Position numbers and translations under genes: made by a program
Notes under the pieces: generated by a model
Database searches by the model: none
The model's input: only the letters and a program-made list of their open reading frames with translations
Told to the model about the DNA's origin: nothing
Part shown: in pieces, positions 51,530 through 60,432 of the stretch
Position numbering within the stretch: the first letter of the stretch is position 1
Layout: each line of letters begins with the position of its first letter
From: Aurantiacibacter aquimixticola
Lineage (GTDB): Bacteria > Pseudomonadota > Alphaproteobacteria > Sphingomonadales > Sphingomonadaceae
Reading direction: 5' to 3'
Length of the DNA stretch: 64,000 bases
Assembly: GCF_003605475.1 (NCBI RefSeq)
Contig: NZ_RAHX01000001.1
Span: forward strand, 434,001 to 498,000

Positions 51530-52714
51530 TCAGCCGCGGCGTGCCAGCGGAAGGCGCACGGTGACGGTCGTCCCTTCGCCGCGCTGGCTGGCGATGTCGA
51601 GACGACCGCGGTGCCGTTCGACGATGTGCTTCACGATGGCGAGGCCCAGTCCCGTTCCGCCAGCTGCGCGGCTACGCCCGGGGTCGGTGCGATAAAAGCG
51701 CCGGGTAAGGTGCGGCAGATGTTCAGCATCGATGCCATCGCCGTGATCGCGGATCTTGAGAACTGCCATGTCGCGCTCACCAGCGGCCAGAGTCACTTTC
51801 ACCGGCTCATCAGCCGAACCGTATTTCATGGCATTGTCGACCAGATTGCGGACCAGCTGTTCCAGCTGCTTTTCGTCGCCGCGCACTTCGATGGCCTTGT
51901 CGGTTACGTCGAATTTCAGGCGCGCGGTCCGCTCCGGCCCCGCACCATCTCGTGCGGCCTGTTTCACGAGCAATGGTAGCGAGACGATGGAGCGGGGCTG
52001 ATCGTGCTTTTCGGCCTCGACCCGGCTTAGCGACATGAGGTCGTCGATCAGCGATTTCAGCCGGCGCGCCTCTCGAAGAACCGTACCGTAAAACTTCTGT
52101 CGCTGCTCGGATGGGACCTGGTCGCCCTCGTCTTCGAGCGTTTCCACGAATCCGATGATCGATGCGAGCGGAGTGCGCAGCTCATGGCTGGCATTGGCGA
52201 CGAAATCCGTATGCGCGCGGCTGATATCGGCCTCCGCGGTGCGGTTGACCAATTCAACGAGGCTGTAGCGCTCGTCGATGCGCTGATAGGTCATCTGCCA
52301 ATTGCTTTTCGGGCCGGTCAGTCCCTGCACCGTGGCGCTGCCACCCTCCGATCGCGCCAGCAGATCGATTGCCGCAGGATGACGCAGTGCCACGCGGGCG
52401 TCTTGCCCGACGACATGCCTGCCGATCTCCTCGCGCGCCTGTGCATTGGCGACGATGATACGGTCGGAATCGAGCAGCAGCATCGGGAGACCGGAATGCT
52501 CGATCAGATCGCGCATGCCAGCCCGTGTGATTGTCAGACCTTCGACCTGAGCGGTCGCCTGCGGCACGGGCGGCGGCACGGCGATCCAGAAACTCGCAAT
52601 CCAAAGCGTCAGGACGGCTGCCACGAGTATGCCGTCAACGCCCGCAAGCAGCATGCCACCGCCAGCAAAGACGGCGATGACCACGCCTGCGACCGGGATG
52701 AAGCGCCCCTCCAT
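51530..52714 (-). CDS. phoR: Phosphate regulon sensor histidine kinase PhoR
   Basis: A 394-residue membrane kinase. Two N-terminal membrane segments (about residues 5-45), a PAS-like region, then the kinase core: His177 in SHELRTPLASIIGFVETLED, N box DNAMKYGSADEP, and glycine motifs HGDGIDAEHLP and GGTGLGLAIVKHIV. The ATG at 52714 is preferred over one at 52756, because a Pho box lies between them. It is the only kinase adjacent to the pho genes. Confidence 0.93.
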   Translation of the reverse strand: MEGRFIPVAGVVIAVFAGGGMLLAGVDGILVAAVLTLWIASFWIAVPPPVPQATAQVEGLTITRAGMRDLIEHSGLPMLLLDSDRIIVANAQAREEIGRHVVGQDARVALRHPAAIDLLARSEGGSATVQGLTGPKSNWQMTYQRIDERYSLVELVNRTAEADISRAHTDFVANASHELRTPLASIIGFVETLEDEGDQVPSEQRQKFYGTVLREARRLKSLIDDLMSLSRVEAEKHDQPRSIVSLPLLVKQAARDGAGPERTARLKFDVTDKAIEVRGDEKQLEQLVRNLVDNAMKYGSADEPVKVTLAAGERDMAVLKIRDHGDGIDAEHLPHLTRRFYRTDPGRSRAAGGTGLGLAIVKHIVERHRGRLDIASQRGEGTTVTVRLPLARRG

Positions 52715-52728
52715 GGGAAGAACGCATA

Positions 52729-52746
52729 GACATAGATTTGTGACAG
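52729..52746 (-). promoter_or_regulatory. Pho box before phoR
   Basis: On the minus strand CTGTCAC-AAAT-CTATGTC, a good match to the tandem 7-base Pho repeats with an A-rich spacer. It lies 15 nt upstream of the chosen phoR ATG. Confidence 0.7.
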
Positions 52747-52780
52747 TTGCCAGCACGGATCGAGCGATTTTCGTGCCGCC

Positions 52781-52855
52781 TGGTGACCCCTACGGGAATC
52801 GAACCCGTGTTTCAGCCGTGAGAGGGCCGCGTCCTGACCGCTAGACGAAGGGGCC
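52781..52855 (-). tRNA. tRNA-Glu (CTC)
   Basis: A full cloverleaf on the minus strand: acceptor GGCCCCT pairs with AGGGGTC, anticodon stem CGGCC/GGCTG with loop CTCTCAC giving anticodon CTC, T arm ACGGG-TTCGATT-CCCGT, encoded CCA. Confidence 0.96.
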
Positions 52856-52901
52856 CTGTGGGGCAGTATGCCGGAGAGCGCTTCGCAAAGCGCGCCATCG
52901 C

Positions 52902-52976
52902 TGGTGACCCCTACGGGAATCGAACCCGTGTTTCAGCCGTGAAAGGGCCGCGTCCTAACCGCTAGACGAAGGGGCC
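52902..52976 (-). tRNA. tRNA-Glu (TTC)
   Basis: A near-identical copy of the neighbouring tRNA. The loop is CTTTCAC (anticodon TTC), and the D loop differs by one base (GGTTAGG instead of GGTCAGG). Acceptor, T arm and CCA are the same. Transcribed before the CTC copy, 46 nt apart. Confidence 0.96.
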
Positions 52977-53059
52977 ACACGCGATGGAGCGGCGCACTTA
53001 GGGGCGCTGCGCTTTGCGGTCAAGTGCGCTTTCGCCGCTTTTGTCCGGGCAGGCGCAAA

Positions 53060-54841
53060 TCAGTCCGCCCATGCCGCATCCTCGAGGTGCAATTCCGCGG
53101 CGGGTCGCGATCCCCAGTCGTCGATCTTGGCCCGACCGGCAAGCCAGAGCTTCCGGCCCTTTGCACCGTGCAACAGCGCCTGGCCCATCGGGCTTTCGGC
53201 GGCGCGGAAGGCGATCGCCTTGAATCGTCCGCCATCCTGCCCGGCAGCGATGACGCGCAGATGATCATTCCCGACGACATCAGCTTTCACCAGCGTCACT
53301 GGGCCGATCGCCACCCGTGGGCCGGGCCAGCCGACGCCGTAAGGCCCCGCCGTGTCGAGCGTCTGCACGAGTTCCGGTGTGAGACCGCTGGGTGCCAGTG
53401 CCAGATCGAGCAGCATCTGCTGTTCGGCCGATGCGCGTGAGACAGGCCCTTCCAGGCGCTCGACCAGCCAGTCGCCAAAGCCGGCGAGTTTGTCCGCCGC
53501 CACGGTCAGGCCTGCGGCCATCGCGTGCCCGCCGCCCTTGACGAGGTGTCCGGCATCGGTCGCCCCGATGATGGCCGCGCCAAGGTCCACGCCCGGGATC
53601 GATCGCCCCGATCCCTTGCCTTCGCCGTTTTCCACGTCGAGCGCGATGACGAGGGCGGGCTTGCCGGTCTTTTCCTTGATGCGCCCTGCGACGATGCCGA
53701 TGACGCCGGGGTGCCATCCTTCGCCCGCGCAAATGATGACCGGGCGATTGTGCTGCGCATCCAGTTGCTGCTCGGCCGCTTCCTGCACGGCGGCTTCGAT
53801 GGCCCGGCGCTCGTCGTTCAGAGTGGAAAGTTGTTCCGCGATCGCGCGGGCCTCGTCCGGATCTTCGGTGGTGAGCAATCGCACGCCGAGTGTCGCCTCT
53901 CCGATACGTCCCGCTGCGTTGATGCGCGGGCCGAGTGCGAAGCCGCAATCGCTGGCGGCGGGCGCGGCCTTCAATCGGCTAGCATCGATCAAAGCGGCCA
54001 TGCCGACATTCGCCCGGCGCGCCATAACCTTGAGCCCCTGCGCGACAAAGGCGCGATTGAGTCCGCGAATGGCAGCGACATCCGCCACCGTGCCGAGCGC
54101 CACGAGATCGAGGAGCGAGAGCAGGTCCGGCTCGGCGCGGTCCTTGAAAAAGCCACGCTCCCGAAGCGTGCGCGTTACCGCGACGGCCAGGATGAAGGCG
54201 ACGCCGACAGCGGCGAGATGGCCATGGGACGAGGCGAGATCGCCTTCGTCGAGCCGATTGGGGTTCACCAGAGCATAAGTGCGCGGCAAGTCCGGCGCGC
54301 ATTTATGATGGTCCACCACGATAACGTCGATCCCCGCATCATGCGCCATGCCCAGCGCCTCATGCGCCATTGCACCGCAATCCACGGTCACGATCAGGCT
54401 TGATCCATCCTGCCCGATCTTGAGCAGCGCTTCGCCGCTCGGCCCATAACCTTCGAGCAGGCGATCGGGGATGTAATGGCGCGCATCGTGGCCGAGCATG
54501 CGGATCAGACGGATGAGAAGCGCCGAACTCGTCGCCCCATCGACATCGTAATCGCCATACACGGTCACCGTTTCGCGAGAGATAATCGCTTCGGCGATAC
54601 GCTCTGCCGCGCGGTCCATATCGGCAAAGGCGGATGGATCCGGCAGGAAGGCGCGTAGCGAGGGCGCGCGGTGCATATCGAGCTCCTCACGTCTCACCCC
54701 GCGCGACAGCAGGAGCTGCGTCGCGATATCCTGTTCGAGCCCGCCAATACCGGACGCTATTTCCATGTTGCCACCGCGCCAGCGCCAGCTTTTGCCGCTG
54801 ATTGAGGAGTCGATGCCGAAAACCGATACGCGCGTCGTCAT
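53060..54841 (-). CDS. recJ: Single-stranded-DNA exonuclease RecJ
   Basis: A 593-residue 5'-3' single-strand DNA exonuclease for recombination and repair. DHH-phosphoesterase motifs are visible: VYGDYDVDGATSS, DCGAM, VDHHKCAPDL, and the DHHA1 signature GGGHAMAAG, followed by the OB-type C-terminal domain. The long open frame up to 55435 is not protein: the ATG at 54841 gives a family-like length with a short extension (MTTRVSVFG). Confidence 0.95.
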   Translation of the reverse strand: MTTRVSVFGIDSSISGKSWRWRGGNMEIASGIGGLEQDIATQLLLSRGVRREELDMHRAPSLRAFLPDPSAFADMDRAAERIAEAIISRETVTVYGDYDVDGATSSALLIRLIRMLGHDARHYIPDRLLEGYGPSGEALLKIGQDGSSLIVTVDCGAMAHEALGMAHDAGIDVIVVDHHKCAPDLPRTYALVNPNRLDEGDLASSHGHLAAVGVAFILAVAVTRTLRERGFFKDRAEPDLLSLLDLVALGTVADVAAIRGLNRAFVAQGLKVMARRANVGMAALIDASRLKAAPAASDCGFALGPRINAAGRIGEATLGVRLLTTEDPDEARAIAEQLSTLNDERRAIEAAVQEAAEQQLDAQHNRPVIICAGEGWHPGVIGIVAGRIKEKTGKPALVIALDVENGEGKGSGRSIPGVDLGAAIIGATDAGHLVKGGGHAMAAGLTVAADKLAGFGDWLVERLEGPVSRASAEQQMLLDLALAPSGLTPELVQTLDTAGPYGVGWPGPRVAIGPVTLVKADVVGNDHLRVIAAGQDGGRFKAIAFRAAESPMGQALLHGAKGRKLWLAGRAKIDDWGSRPAAELHLEDAAWAD

Positions 54842-55048
54842 GCCTGCACGAGTATCCCCGGCAGGCCGCCAAAGGAAGATTGCGCGGCCCGCTCTCGACA
54901 GTTTCGGGCAATCGCAGTCCCGTTTCAGGACGAAAACGGACCTTTCTGGGACTCGACGCAGCAAAGCTTTCGCGTCATCACTTTTCCGACCGGAACGGAA
55001 GGGTGATGTTCGATCGCGCTCGCGCAAGACCTTGAATCGAATAGACTG

Positions 55049-55783
55049 ATGCCGGGTGTCTCGCTGCTCTTCGCGGCAGGAAGCCGGCCGACCGTCGCCG
55101 ATCTGCAGCGTCTGGCGGATACGACGGGGCATTTCTCCATCAGTCTCGACCCCTCGGCAGGCAATACCGAAGGGCAGGGTTGGCTCGAACTTCTTATCAC
55201 TGGCCTCACATTCGACCTCAAGGGTCTGCTGCCGTCCGAAGGTGCCCGGATTCCGAAGTTCGAGCACGCATATGGAGTGCCGCCGTCCGTCGATAGAAAC
55301 GCCGCGGAAGCCGTAGAACTCGTGCCCGGCCCGCATCTTGCTGGCGGCGCGACGATGTTTCCGGTCGTGCGCAGTCTCGCCTTGTTGGCGGCCCGATTGT
55401 CCGGGCTCGACGGTGTGTCGGGTGTCGTGTGGCACGCGGCAGGGGCATGCAGCGCGCCCGATATATTCCAGCGCGGCGTGGTTGCATGGGTGGAGGGCGG
55501 TCCCTTTCCCGGGCTCGGCCTGACTTCACTGGAGACGGACGCGAATGGCGGGTTGCGAAGCAGGGGTCTTGCGCTGCTTACGGGCCAGGAACTTGCCCTG
55601 TCGGCAGACATGTGCGCGGACCGCGCGCGGGCGGCCAAGATCGCGCTGCGTTTGATCAACTGGGTTGTCGAGCACGGTCGCATCGACGCGCAGCTTGCTT
55701 TCAGTGGCCCTGGTGGAGAAGCACTGGTGCTGGAAGCTGTGGAAAACTCCACCATTGTACGGGTGGTGCAGGGGTCGCGATAG
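55049..55783 (+). CDS. Unassigned protein, possibly DUF4261-like
   Basis: A 244-residue soluble protein that I cannot assign with confidence. Visible are an alternating strand/helix N-terminal part with FSISLDPSAG, a Gly/Pro-rich middle (GPHLAGGATMFPVVRSLALLAARL, VVWHAAGACSAPDIFQRGVV), and a C-terminal GLRSRGLALLTGQELALSAD that resembles DUF4261 domain ends. No signal peptide or membrane segment. The gene downstream (AHH type, with a 1-nt frameshift) starts 8 nt on and is probably in the same operon. Divergent from recJ. Confidence 0.7.
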   Translation: MPGVSLLFAAGSRPTVADLQRLADTTGHFSISLDPSAGNTEGQGWLELLITGLTFDLKGLLPSEGARIPKFEHAYGVPPSVDRNAAEAVELVPGPHLAGGATMFPVVRSLALLAARLSGLDGVSGVVWHAAGACSAPDIFQRGVVAWVEGGPFPGLGLTSLETDANGGLRSRGLALLTGQELALSADMCADRARAAKIALRLINWVVEHGRIDAQLAFSGPGGEALVLEAVENSTIVRVVQGSR

Positions 55784-55791
55784 GGGAATAC

Positions 55792-56320
55792 ATGACGGGC
55801 CGTTCAGCGCAGCCGCGTCCGTACCTGTCGTTCCGCTCCGTCAATCGACGAGGAGCCCCTGAATTCCAGCCCAACATGCAACGGCATCACCTCCTGCCTT
55901 TGCAACTGCTTCGCACACCTTGCTTCGCATCTTTCTTTGAAAAACTTGGCGTTGGATCAGTCGGCTTCGATGACTTCCGCCGCAACGGCCTGTTGCTGCC
56001 GAGTACGGGAAAAGAGGCGCGGCGAACTCGGCTACCTCTCCATCGCGGACCGCATCGTAGATACAACGATCTCGTTGCTCAAAGGATCGGGCGGATCGAT
56101 TGCAGCTGGCGGTCGGCTCACGCGAGAATGCCCAAAAAGCGCACGTTGTGATGCATTGATGCGCTTGCGATGGTTGCAGGGTGCCCTTCGCAAGCAGCTC
56201 ATCAGTCTGAGACGCAGCACGTTCTTTCTCAATCGCAAGGATCCGTTTCGCCTGGATCTCGACTTCGCTGACCTCGATGCGATGGCCGACCAGCTGTGGG
56301 CCTCTACGGAGACGCGCTAA
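55792..56320 (+). pseudogene. AHH-type HNH nuclease-like gene, interrupted by a 1-nt frameshift
   Basis: From the ATG at 55792 (AGGGGA seven bases before it) the frame reads FQPNMQRHHLLPLQLL and ends LPLHRGPHRRYNDLVAQRIGRI, the signature of the AHH group of HNH/ENDO VII nuclease folds. It then stops at 56151. A different frame carries on from about 56137 (SARCDALMRLRWLQGALRKQL... DPFRLDLDFADLDAMADQLW) to a TAA at 56320. Removing one A from the AAAAA at 56134-56138 joins both into about 175 residues. It could be a true frameshift, a sequencing error or +1 recoding. The end overlaps the hybrid kinase by 4 nt. Confidence 0.65.
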
Positions 56321-58296
56321 GCGGCTTTTTCGAAATGAGGCCATTCCCGCCGCAAGGCCAGCATGCGTTCCTCAGGGCCGGGCGTCATCTTGAGCCAGTT
56401 TTCAAGCCGCCGCGAAGCTTCTCCCAGCTCCGGCTCGCCGAAATTGGCAGCGACACCGGCGAGCTTGTGCAACTGCGAGGCAAGTTCCGCCCAATCCGTC
56501 TGCCCGGGTGATCGCTCCAACGATTGCTTCAGCTGGGCGAGAAGCTGGACCTTGCGATCGCGATAACGATCCACCAAGCCTCCGGTCATCGGGGCAAGAT
56601 CGGCGCGCTCCGAAACGATTTCATCCTGCGCATCGTCATCGTCTCCATCGCCCAGCCACCGGGCCAGCTCGCGAGCCAGCGCGACGGTCGTCACCGGCTT
56701 GCCCAGGTGCGACTGCATTCCTGCTTCGCGGCACGCGGCCACGTCGTCTGGATAGCAATTGGCGGTAAGGGCGATGATAGGCAGGCTCTCTGCCGTAAAT
56801 CCCATGGCCCGCAATTGCCGCGTCGCTTCGAGACCGTCGACATCGGGCATCTGCATGTCCATGAGAACGGCGGCAAATGGCCGCCCGGCATCGCGTGCGG
56901 CAATGACGGCCTCGACCGCCTGCTCGCCATTTTCGACCAGCTCGGCGTCTATTCCAAGAGCTTCCGCCATGGACATGATCAGTTCCTGATTGATGCCGTG
57001 ATCCTCGGCGATCAGGACGTGGGTGTTCGAAAGCGAGGACACAGCGGCGTCTTCGGTCGATACGATCTCCACCGCGGGGATGGAAGGCAGCGACTCGGCC
57101 TTTCGCAGAGGCAGACGGATGGTGAACTGCGTTCCGACACCCTGCTTGGAATGCACGGTGATGCGTCCGTCCATCATTGTCACGAGCTGGCTTGAGATCG
57201 ACAGGCCAAGCCCCGTCCCGCCATAGCGGCGTGCCGTAGTGCCGTCTTCCTGCCGGAAGGGCGAGAAGATAGCTTCCAGTTTCGCTTCCTCGATACCGAT
57301 CCCGGTATCGATGACCGAGATCAGCAGATATTTGCCGTCATTGGATGTTTCGACGCGCGCTTCCACGTCGATTCCGCCGTTTTCCGTGAACTTCACAGCA
57401 TTGCCGATCAGGTTCAGCAGGATCTGACGCAGCCGTAGAGGATCCAGCTCAACCAGCTCGGGCACGTCATCCTCGATCCAGACGCTCATCGAAAGGCCGC
57501 GCGCGCGTGCCATCGGCTCCATCAGCTTGACGGCATGATTGAGTTTATGACGCACATCGGTCGGCTCGGCCACGATCCGCAACTGGCCCGACTCGATTTT
57601 TGAGTGATCGAGAACATCGTTGAGTAGCTGCATCATCGCGCGGCCCGACTCCGCGATCAGTCGCACTTGGTCTCGCTGCGTCTCGTCCAGATCGCTTTCC
57701 ATGAGGAGCTCGGTGAACCCCACGACACCGTTCATCGGCGTCCGGATTTCATGGCTCATATTGGCGAGGAAGGTGGATTTGGCTTGGGCCTCATCCAACG
57801 CCTTCTCCCGTGCGGTCATCAGTTCCGCTTCCAGATCCTTGGATCGCTGGATGTCGAAATTGATGCCGACATAGCCGACGACCTCGCCATCTTCGTCATA
57901 TTCAGGCGCGCCGATGCCCTTGACCCACACCGTCGATCCATCGGGGCGAAGCCAGCGCCATTCGGTATCGATTCGCTCTTCGCGCGCGACCGCCGTCATC
58001 AGCGCGCTCATCACATCGTCGTAATCGTCCGGGTGAAGAGCGCGCGCCCATCTATCGCCTTCCCAGTCGGTCAGGCCGGCCGATTCCTCCCACGCCCGAT
58101 TGACGTAGATGCACTGGCCGCGCGCGTCCGTGCGCCAGATCCCGGCAGGCGCCACATCGGCGAGAGTCGTGAAGCTTAGCGCGGCTTGCTCATCTTCTTC
58201 CCGCTCCGCCCGTTGACGGAAGTACAGCGTGGCAAAGGCAAACGCCGCAACGCTGCTTGCGACAAGAGCCAGAAGTTCGATCATCCCACCCACCAT
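56317..58296 (-). CDS. Hybrid sensor histidine kinase (PAS, HisKA, HATPase, receiver, HPt)
   Basis: A 659-residue membrane sensor. One N-terminal membrane segment (residues 5-25), a PAS domain (about 40-155, VAPAGIWRTDARGQCIYVNRAW), HisKA with MSHEIRTPMNGVVGFTE, ATPase core (GNAVKFTENGG, DTGIGIEEA, GGTGLGLSIS), a receiver with VLMDMQMPDVDG, and a C-terminal HPt domain with a phosphoacceptor His in LASQLHKLAGVAANFG. No response-regulator gene lies beside it. An ATG at 58284 is a second start choice. Confidence 0.92.
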   Translation of the reverse strand: MVGGMIELLALVASSVAAFAFATLYFRQRAEREEDEQAALSFTTLADVAPAGIWRTDARGQCIYVNRAWEESAGLTDWEGDRWARALHPDDYDDVMSALMTAVAREERIDTEWRWLRPDGSTVWVKGIGAPEYDEDGEVVGYVGINFDIQRSKDLEAELMTAREKALDEAQAKSTFLANMSHEIRTPMNGVVGFTELLMESDLDETQRDQVRLIAESGRAMMQLLNDVLDHSKIESGQLRIVAEPTDVRHKLNHAVKLMEPMARARGLSMSVWIEDDVPELVELDPLRLRQILLNLIGNAVKFTENGGIDVEARVETSNDGKYLLISVIDTGIGIEEAKLEAIFSPFRQEDGTTARRYGGTGLGLSISSQLVTMMDGRITVHSKQGVGTQFTIRLPLRKAESLPSIPAVEIVSTEDAAVSSLSNTHVLIAEDHGINQELIMSMAEALGIDAELVENGEQAVEAVIAARDAGRPFAAVLMDMQMPDVDGLEATRQLRAMGFTAESLPIIALTANCYPDDVAACREAGMQSHLGKPVTTVALARELARWLGDGDDDDAQDEIVSERADLAPMTGGLVDRYRDRKVQLLAQLKQSLERSPGQTDWAELASQLHKLAGVAANFGEPELGEASRRLENWLKMTPGPEERMLALRREWPHFEKAA

Positions 58297-58366
58297 CGTT
58301 TCCCTCGATGGTGCGGCGGATAGACCGCGCTTGCCTACGCCGGCGCAATCGCAGCCCTATGGAATG

Positions 58367-60064
58367 TCACTTAGCCTTCGTGCCCGCTTTGCCCGCCTTG
58401 CTTGCACTGTTGGCAGCGCTGAGCAGCGCGCGCACGCCTGCGGTCGCGACGTCCTCGTCAAGCCCTACTCCCCAACCGGTGCGGCCATCGGGGGCTTCCC
58501 ATTCGATATAGGCGGCCGCATTGGCATCGACGCCAGAGCCGATGGCGTGTTCGGAATAGTCTATAACTTCCATCGCAACGCCGAAACTGTCCCTCAGGGT
58601 CGCGAGCACGCTGGAGATCAGCCCCTTGCCGCGCCCGGACACGCTTTGCTCTTCGCCATCGACTTCGACCGTCCCTGCAAACATGCGTGTTCCATCGGAG
58701 GCGCGGCTCTCGGCGTAGTCGACCAGGCGGAAACGGCGCTTCTCGACGCCGAGGAAGTAAGCCTTGCGAAAGGCCTCCCAGATATCGTCGCCGTTGAGTT
58801 CGCGCCCCAGCTGGTCGGCCAGCTGCTGCACATGGCGAGAGAAGTCGATCTGCAATCGCTTGGGCAGTTTCAGCCCGTGGCGCTGTTCCAGCACCCAGGC
58901 GAAACCGCCTTTGCCGCTTTGCGAATTCACGCGGATGACCGCTTCGTAATTGCGACCCAGATCGGCGGGATCGATAGGCAGGTAAGGCACGCGCCAAAGA
59001 TCGTCGTTTTGTTGGCCCTGCGCCTCGAACCCCTTCTTGATCGCGTCCTGGTGGCTGCCGGAGAAGGCGGTAAAGACCAGCTCGCCGCCATAAGGATGAC
59101 GTTCGTGAACGGGCAAGGCGTTGCAATATTCGACCGTCTCGATCACGCGATCGATGTCTGAAAAGTCGAGGCCCGGGTCGATACCCTGCGTATACATATT
59201 GAGCGCCACGGTGACGATGCAGCAATTGCCGGTCCGCTCGCCATTGCCGAACAGGCAGCCCTCGATCCGATCGGCACCCGCCATCAGGCCGAGTTCGGCC
59301 GCCGCAACGCCCGTCCCGCGATCGTTATGTGTGTGGAGGGAGATCACCGCTGCTTCCCGGTTCGGCAGGTTGCGGCAGAAATACTCGATCTGGTCGGCAT
59401 AGACATTCGGTGTCGCCGCTTCGACTGTGGCAGGCAGGTTGAGGATGATCGGCCAGTCCTCAGTAGGGCCGACGACCTTCATCACCGCCTCGCAGACCTC
59501 CAGGCTGAAATCGAGCTCGGCGGTCGAGAACGTCTCCGGCGAATACTGGAAATGCCACTTGGTGTCAGGCCGTTTTGCCGCCTCGTCGACCAGCAGCTGC
59601 GCGCCTTTCACGGCAATCTGGCGCACCTCCTGGCGGCTCATGCGGAACACGATATCGCGCCAGGCGGGGCTGAGCGCATTGTAGAGATGGACGGTGGCGG
59701 AACGCGCGCCTTCAAGGCTTTCGAAACTACGGCGGATCAGGTCTTCGCGCGCTTGGGTGAGCACCTGGACGGTCACGTCGTCCGGCACCTTGCCGGAGTT
59801 GACCAGCCAGTTGATGAAGTCGAATTCGGTCTGCCCGGCGGCGGGGAAGCCGACTTCGATTTCCTTCACGCCGATGTCCAGCAGCAGCTCGAAGAAGCGC
59901 GTTTTCTTCGCCCTGTCCATCGGGTCGATGATCGACTGGTTGCCATCGCGCAGGTCGGTCGACAGCCATCGCGGCGGTGTGGTGATGGTGCGCGTCGGCC
60001 ACTGCCTGTCTGGCAGGTCGACTTGCGGGAAGGGGCGGTATTTGGCGCTCGGATCGCGGAGCAT
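58367..60064 (-). CDS. leuA: 2-isopropylmalate synthase
   Basis: The first committed enzyme of leucine synthesis (565 aa), long type with a C-terminal leucine-sensing domain. The HMGL-like barrel is complete ([42 protein letters not shown] with the metal His pair, NGERTGNC); the last 130 residues hold the allosteric domain ([26 protein letters not shown]). The ATG at 60064 ([12 protein letters not shown]) is chosen; the upstream open frame to 60385 contains the leader region and is not coding for LeuA. Confidence 0.96.
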   Translation of the reverse strand: MLRDPSAKYRPFPQVDLPDRQWPTRTITTPPRWLSTDLRDGNQSIIDPMDRAKKTRFFELLLDIGVKEIEVGFPAAGQTEFDFINWLVNSGKVPDDVTVQVLTQAREDLIRRSFESLEGARSATVHLYNALSPAWRDIVFRMSRQEVRQIAVKGAQLLVDEAAKRPDTKWHFQYSPETFSTAELDFSLEVCEAVMKVVGPTEDWPIILNLPATVEAATPNVYADQIEYFCRNLPNREAAVISLHTHNDRGTGVAAAELGLMAGADRIEGCLFGNGERTGNCCIVTVALNMYTQGIDPGLDFSDIDRVIETVEYCNALPVHERHPYGGELVFTAFSGSHQDAIKKGFEAQGQQNDDLWRVPYLPIDPADLGRNYEAVIRVNSQSGKGGFAWVLEQRHGLKLPKRLQIDFSRHVQQLADQLGRELNGDDIWEAFRKAYFLGVEKRRFRLVDYAESRASDGTRMFAGTVEVDGEEQSVSGRGKGLISSVLATLRDSFGVAMEVIDYSEHAIGSGVDANAAAYIEWEAPDGRTGWGVGLDEDVATAGVRALLSAANSASKAGKAGTKAK

Positions 60065-60106
60065 GGACTTGGCTTTCTTCGACTGGCCTGCTGGTCTGAC
60101 GGGATG

Positions 60107-60158
60107 GCCCTTAGGCGGTTCGCCCGCGCGTGGCAGGGCGGATGGCGCGCCTAAGGGC
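60107..60158 (-). promoter_or_regulatory. Inverted repeat of a putative leuA attenuator
   Basis: On the minus strand GCCCTTAGGCG (60158-60148) pairs perfectly with CGCCTAAGGGC (60117-60107), 11 bp with a 30-base loop. The first arm is also part of a shorter stem (GCGCC-CTTA-GGCGC), so two structures compete. The stop codon of the leader peptide lies in the first arm. No T-run follows, so the output may be at the leuA start rather than at a terminator. Confidence 0.55.
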
Positions 60159-60201
60159 GCGTAAGTCGAAGCAGCAGATCGAGATCGAAAGCCGTGCTCA
60201 T
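60151..60201 (-). CDS. Putative leucine leader peptide (leuL-like)
   Basis: A 16-codon open frame on the minus strand reading [16 protein letters not shown], with five Leu codons (CTC, CTG, CTG, CTT, CTT) in residues 7-13 and a TAG stop within the inverted repeat at 60148-60158. It lies 86 nt before leuA. Leucine-rich leaders before leuA are a known form of transcription attenuation. The ribosome binding site is weak, which is a caveat. Confidence 0.6.
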   Translation of the reverse strand: MSTAFDLDLLLRLTRP

Positions 60202-60432
60202 CGCAAGCGAAGCTACCCAGCGGCGCGGGCCACGTCCAGTGCGAATGCGGTTTCAGGTGATACAGAGAACGGCAAATTTGTGAACTGCGCGACTTCACCG
60301 CCAAACCGCAGAAATGCGTGATATTGGGCACGATTTGCCGGTGCAGGGTGTAACCTTCGGGATCAGGGCCGGGCGGTGCGATCATGGCAGATCGCTAGCC
60401 GCCCGGCTCCTGTGTAGGACAGTCCGGTAAGG
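60202..60432 (-). promoter_or_regulatory. Rest of the leuA upstream region, no gene seen
   Basis: Together with the leader this forms the 368-nt gap between leuA and the YceI gene. I find no other gene in it. It should hold the leuA promoter, but no sigma-70 boxes stand out. Confidence 0.4.

Noticed and set aside
54842..55435. N-terminal extension of recJ
   Set aside because: Runs opposite the 55049 gene and has no RecJ character; the normal RecJ start is at 54841.
55429..55791. Upstream part of the open frame that carries the AHH motif
   Set aside because: It overlaps the 55049 gene in another frame; a well-placed ribosome binding site and ATG occur at 55792.
60065..60385. N-terminal extension of leuA
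   Set aside because: The frame is open by chance; LeuA length and homology begin at 60064, and the region holds the leader instead.
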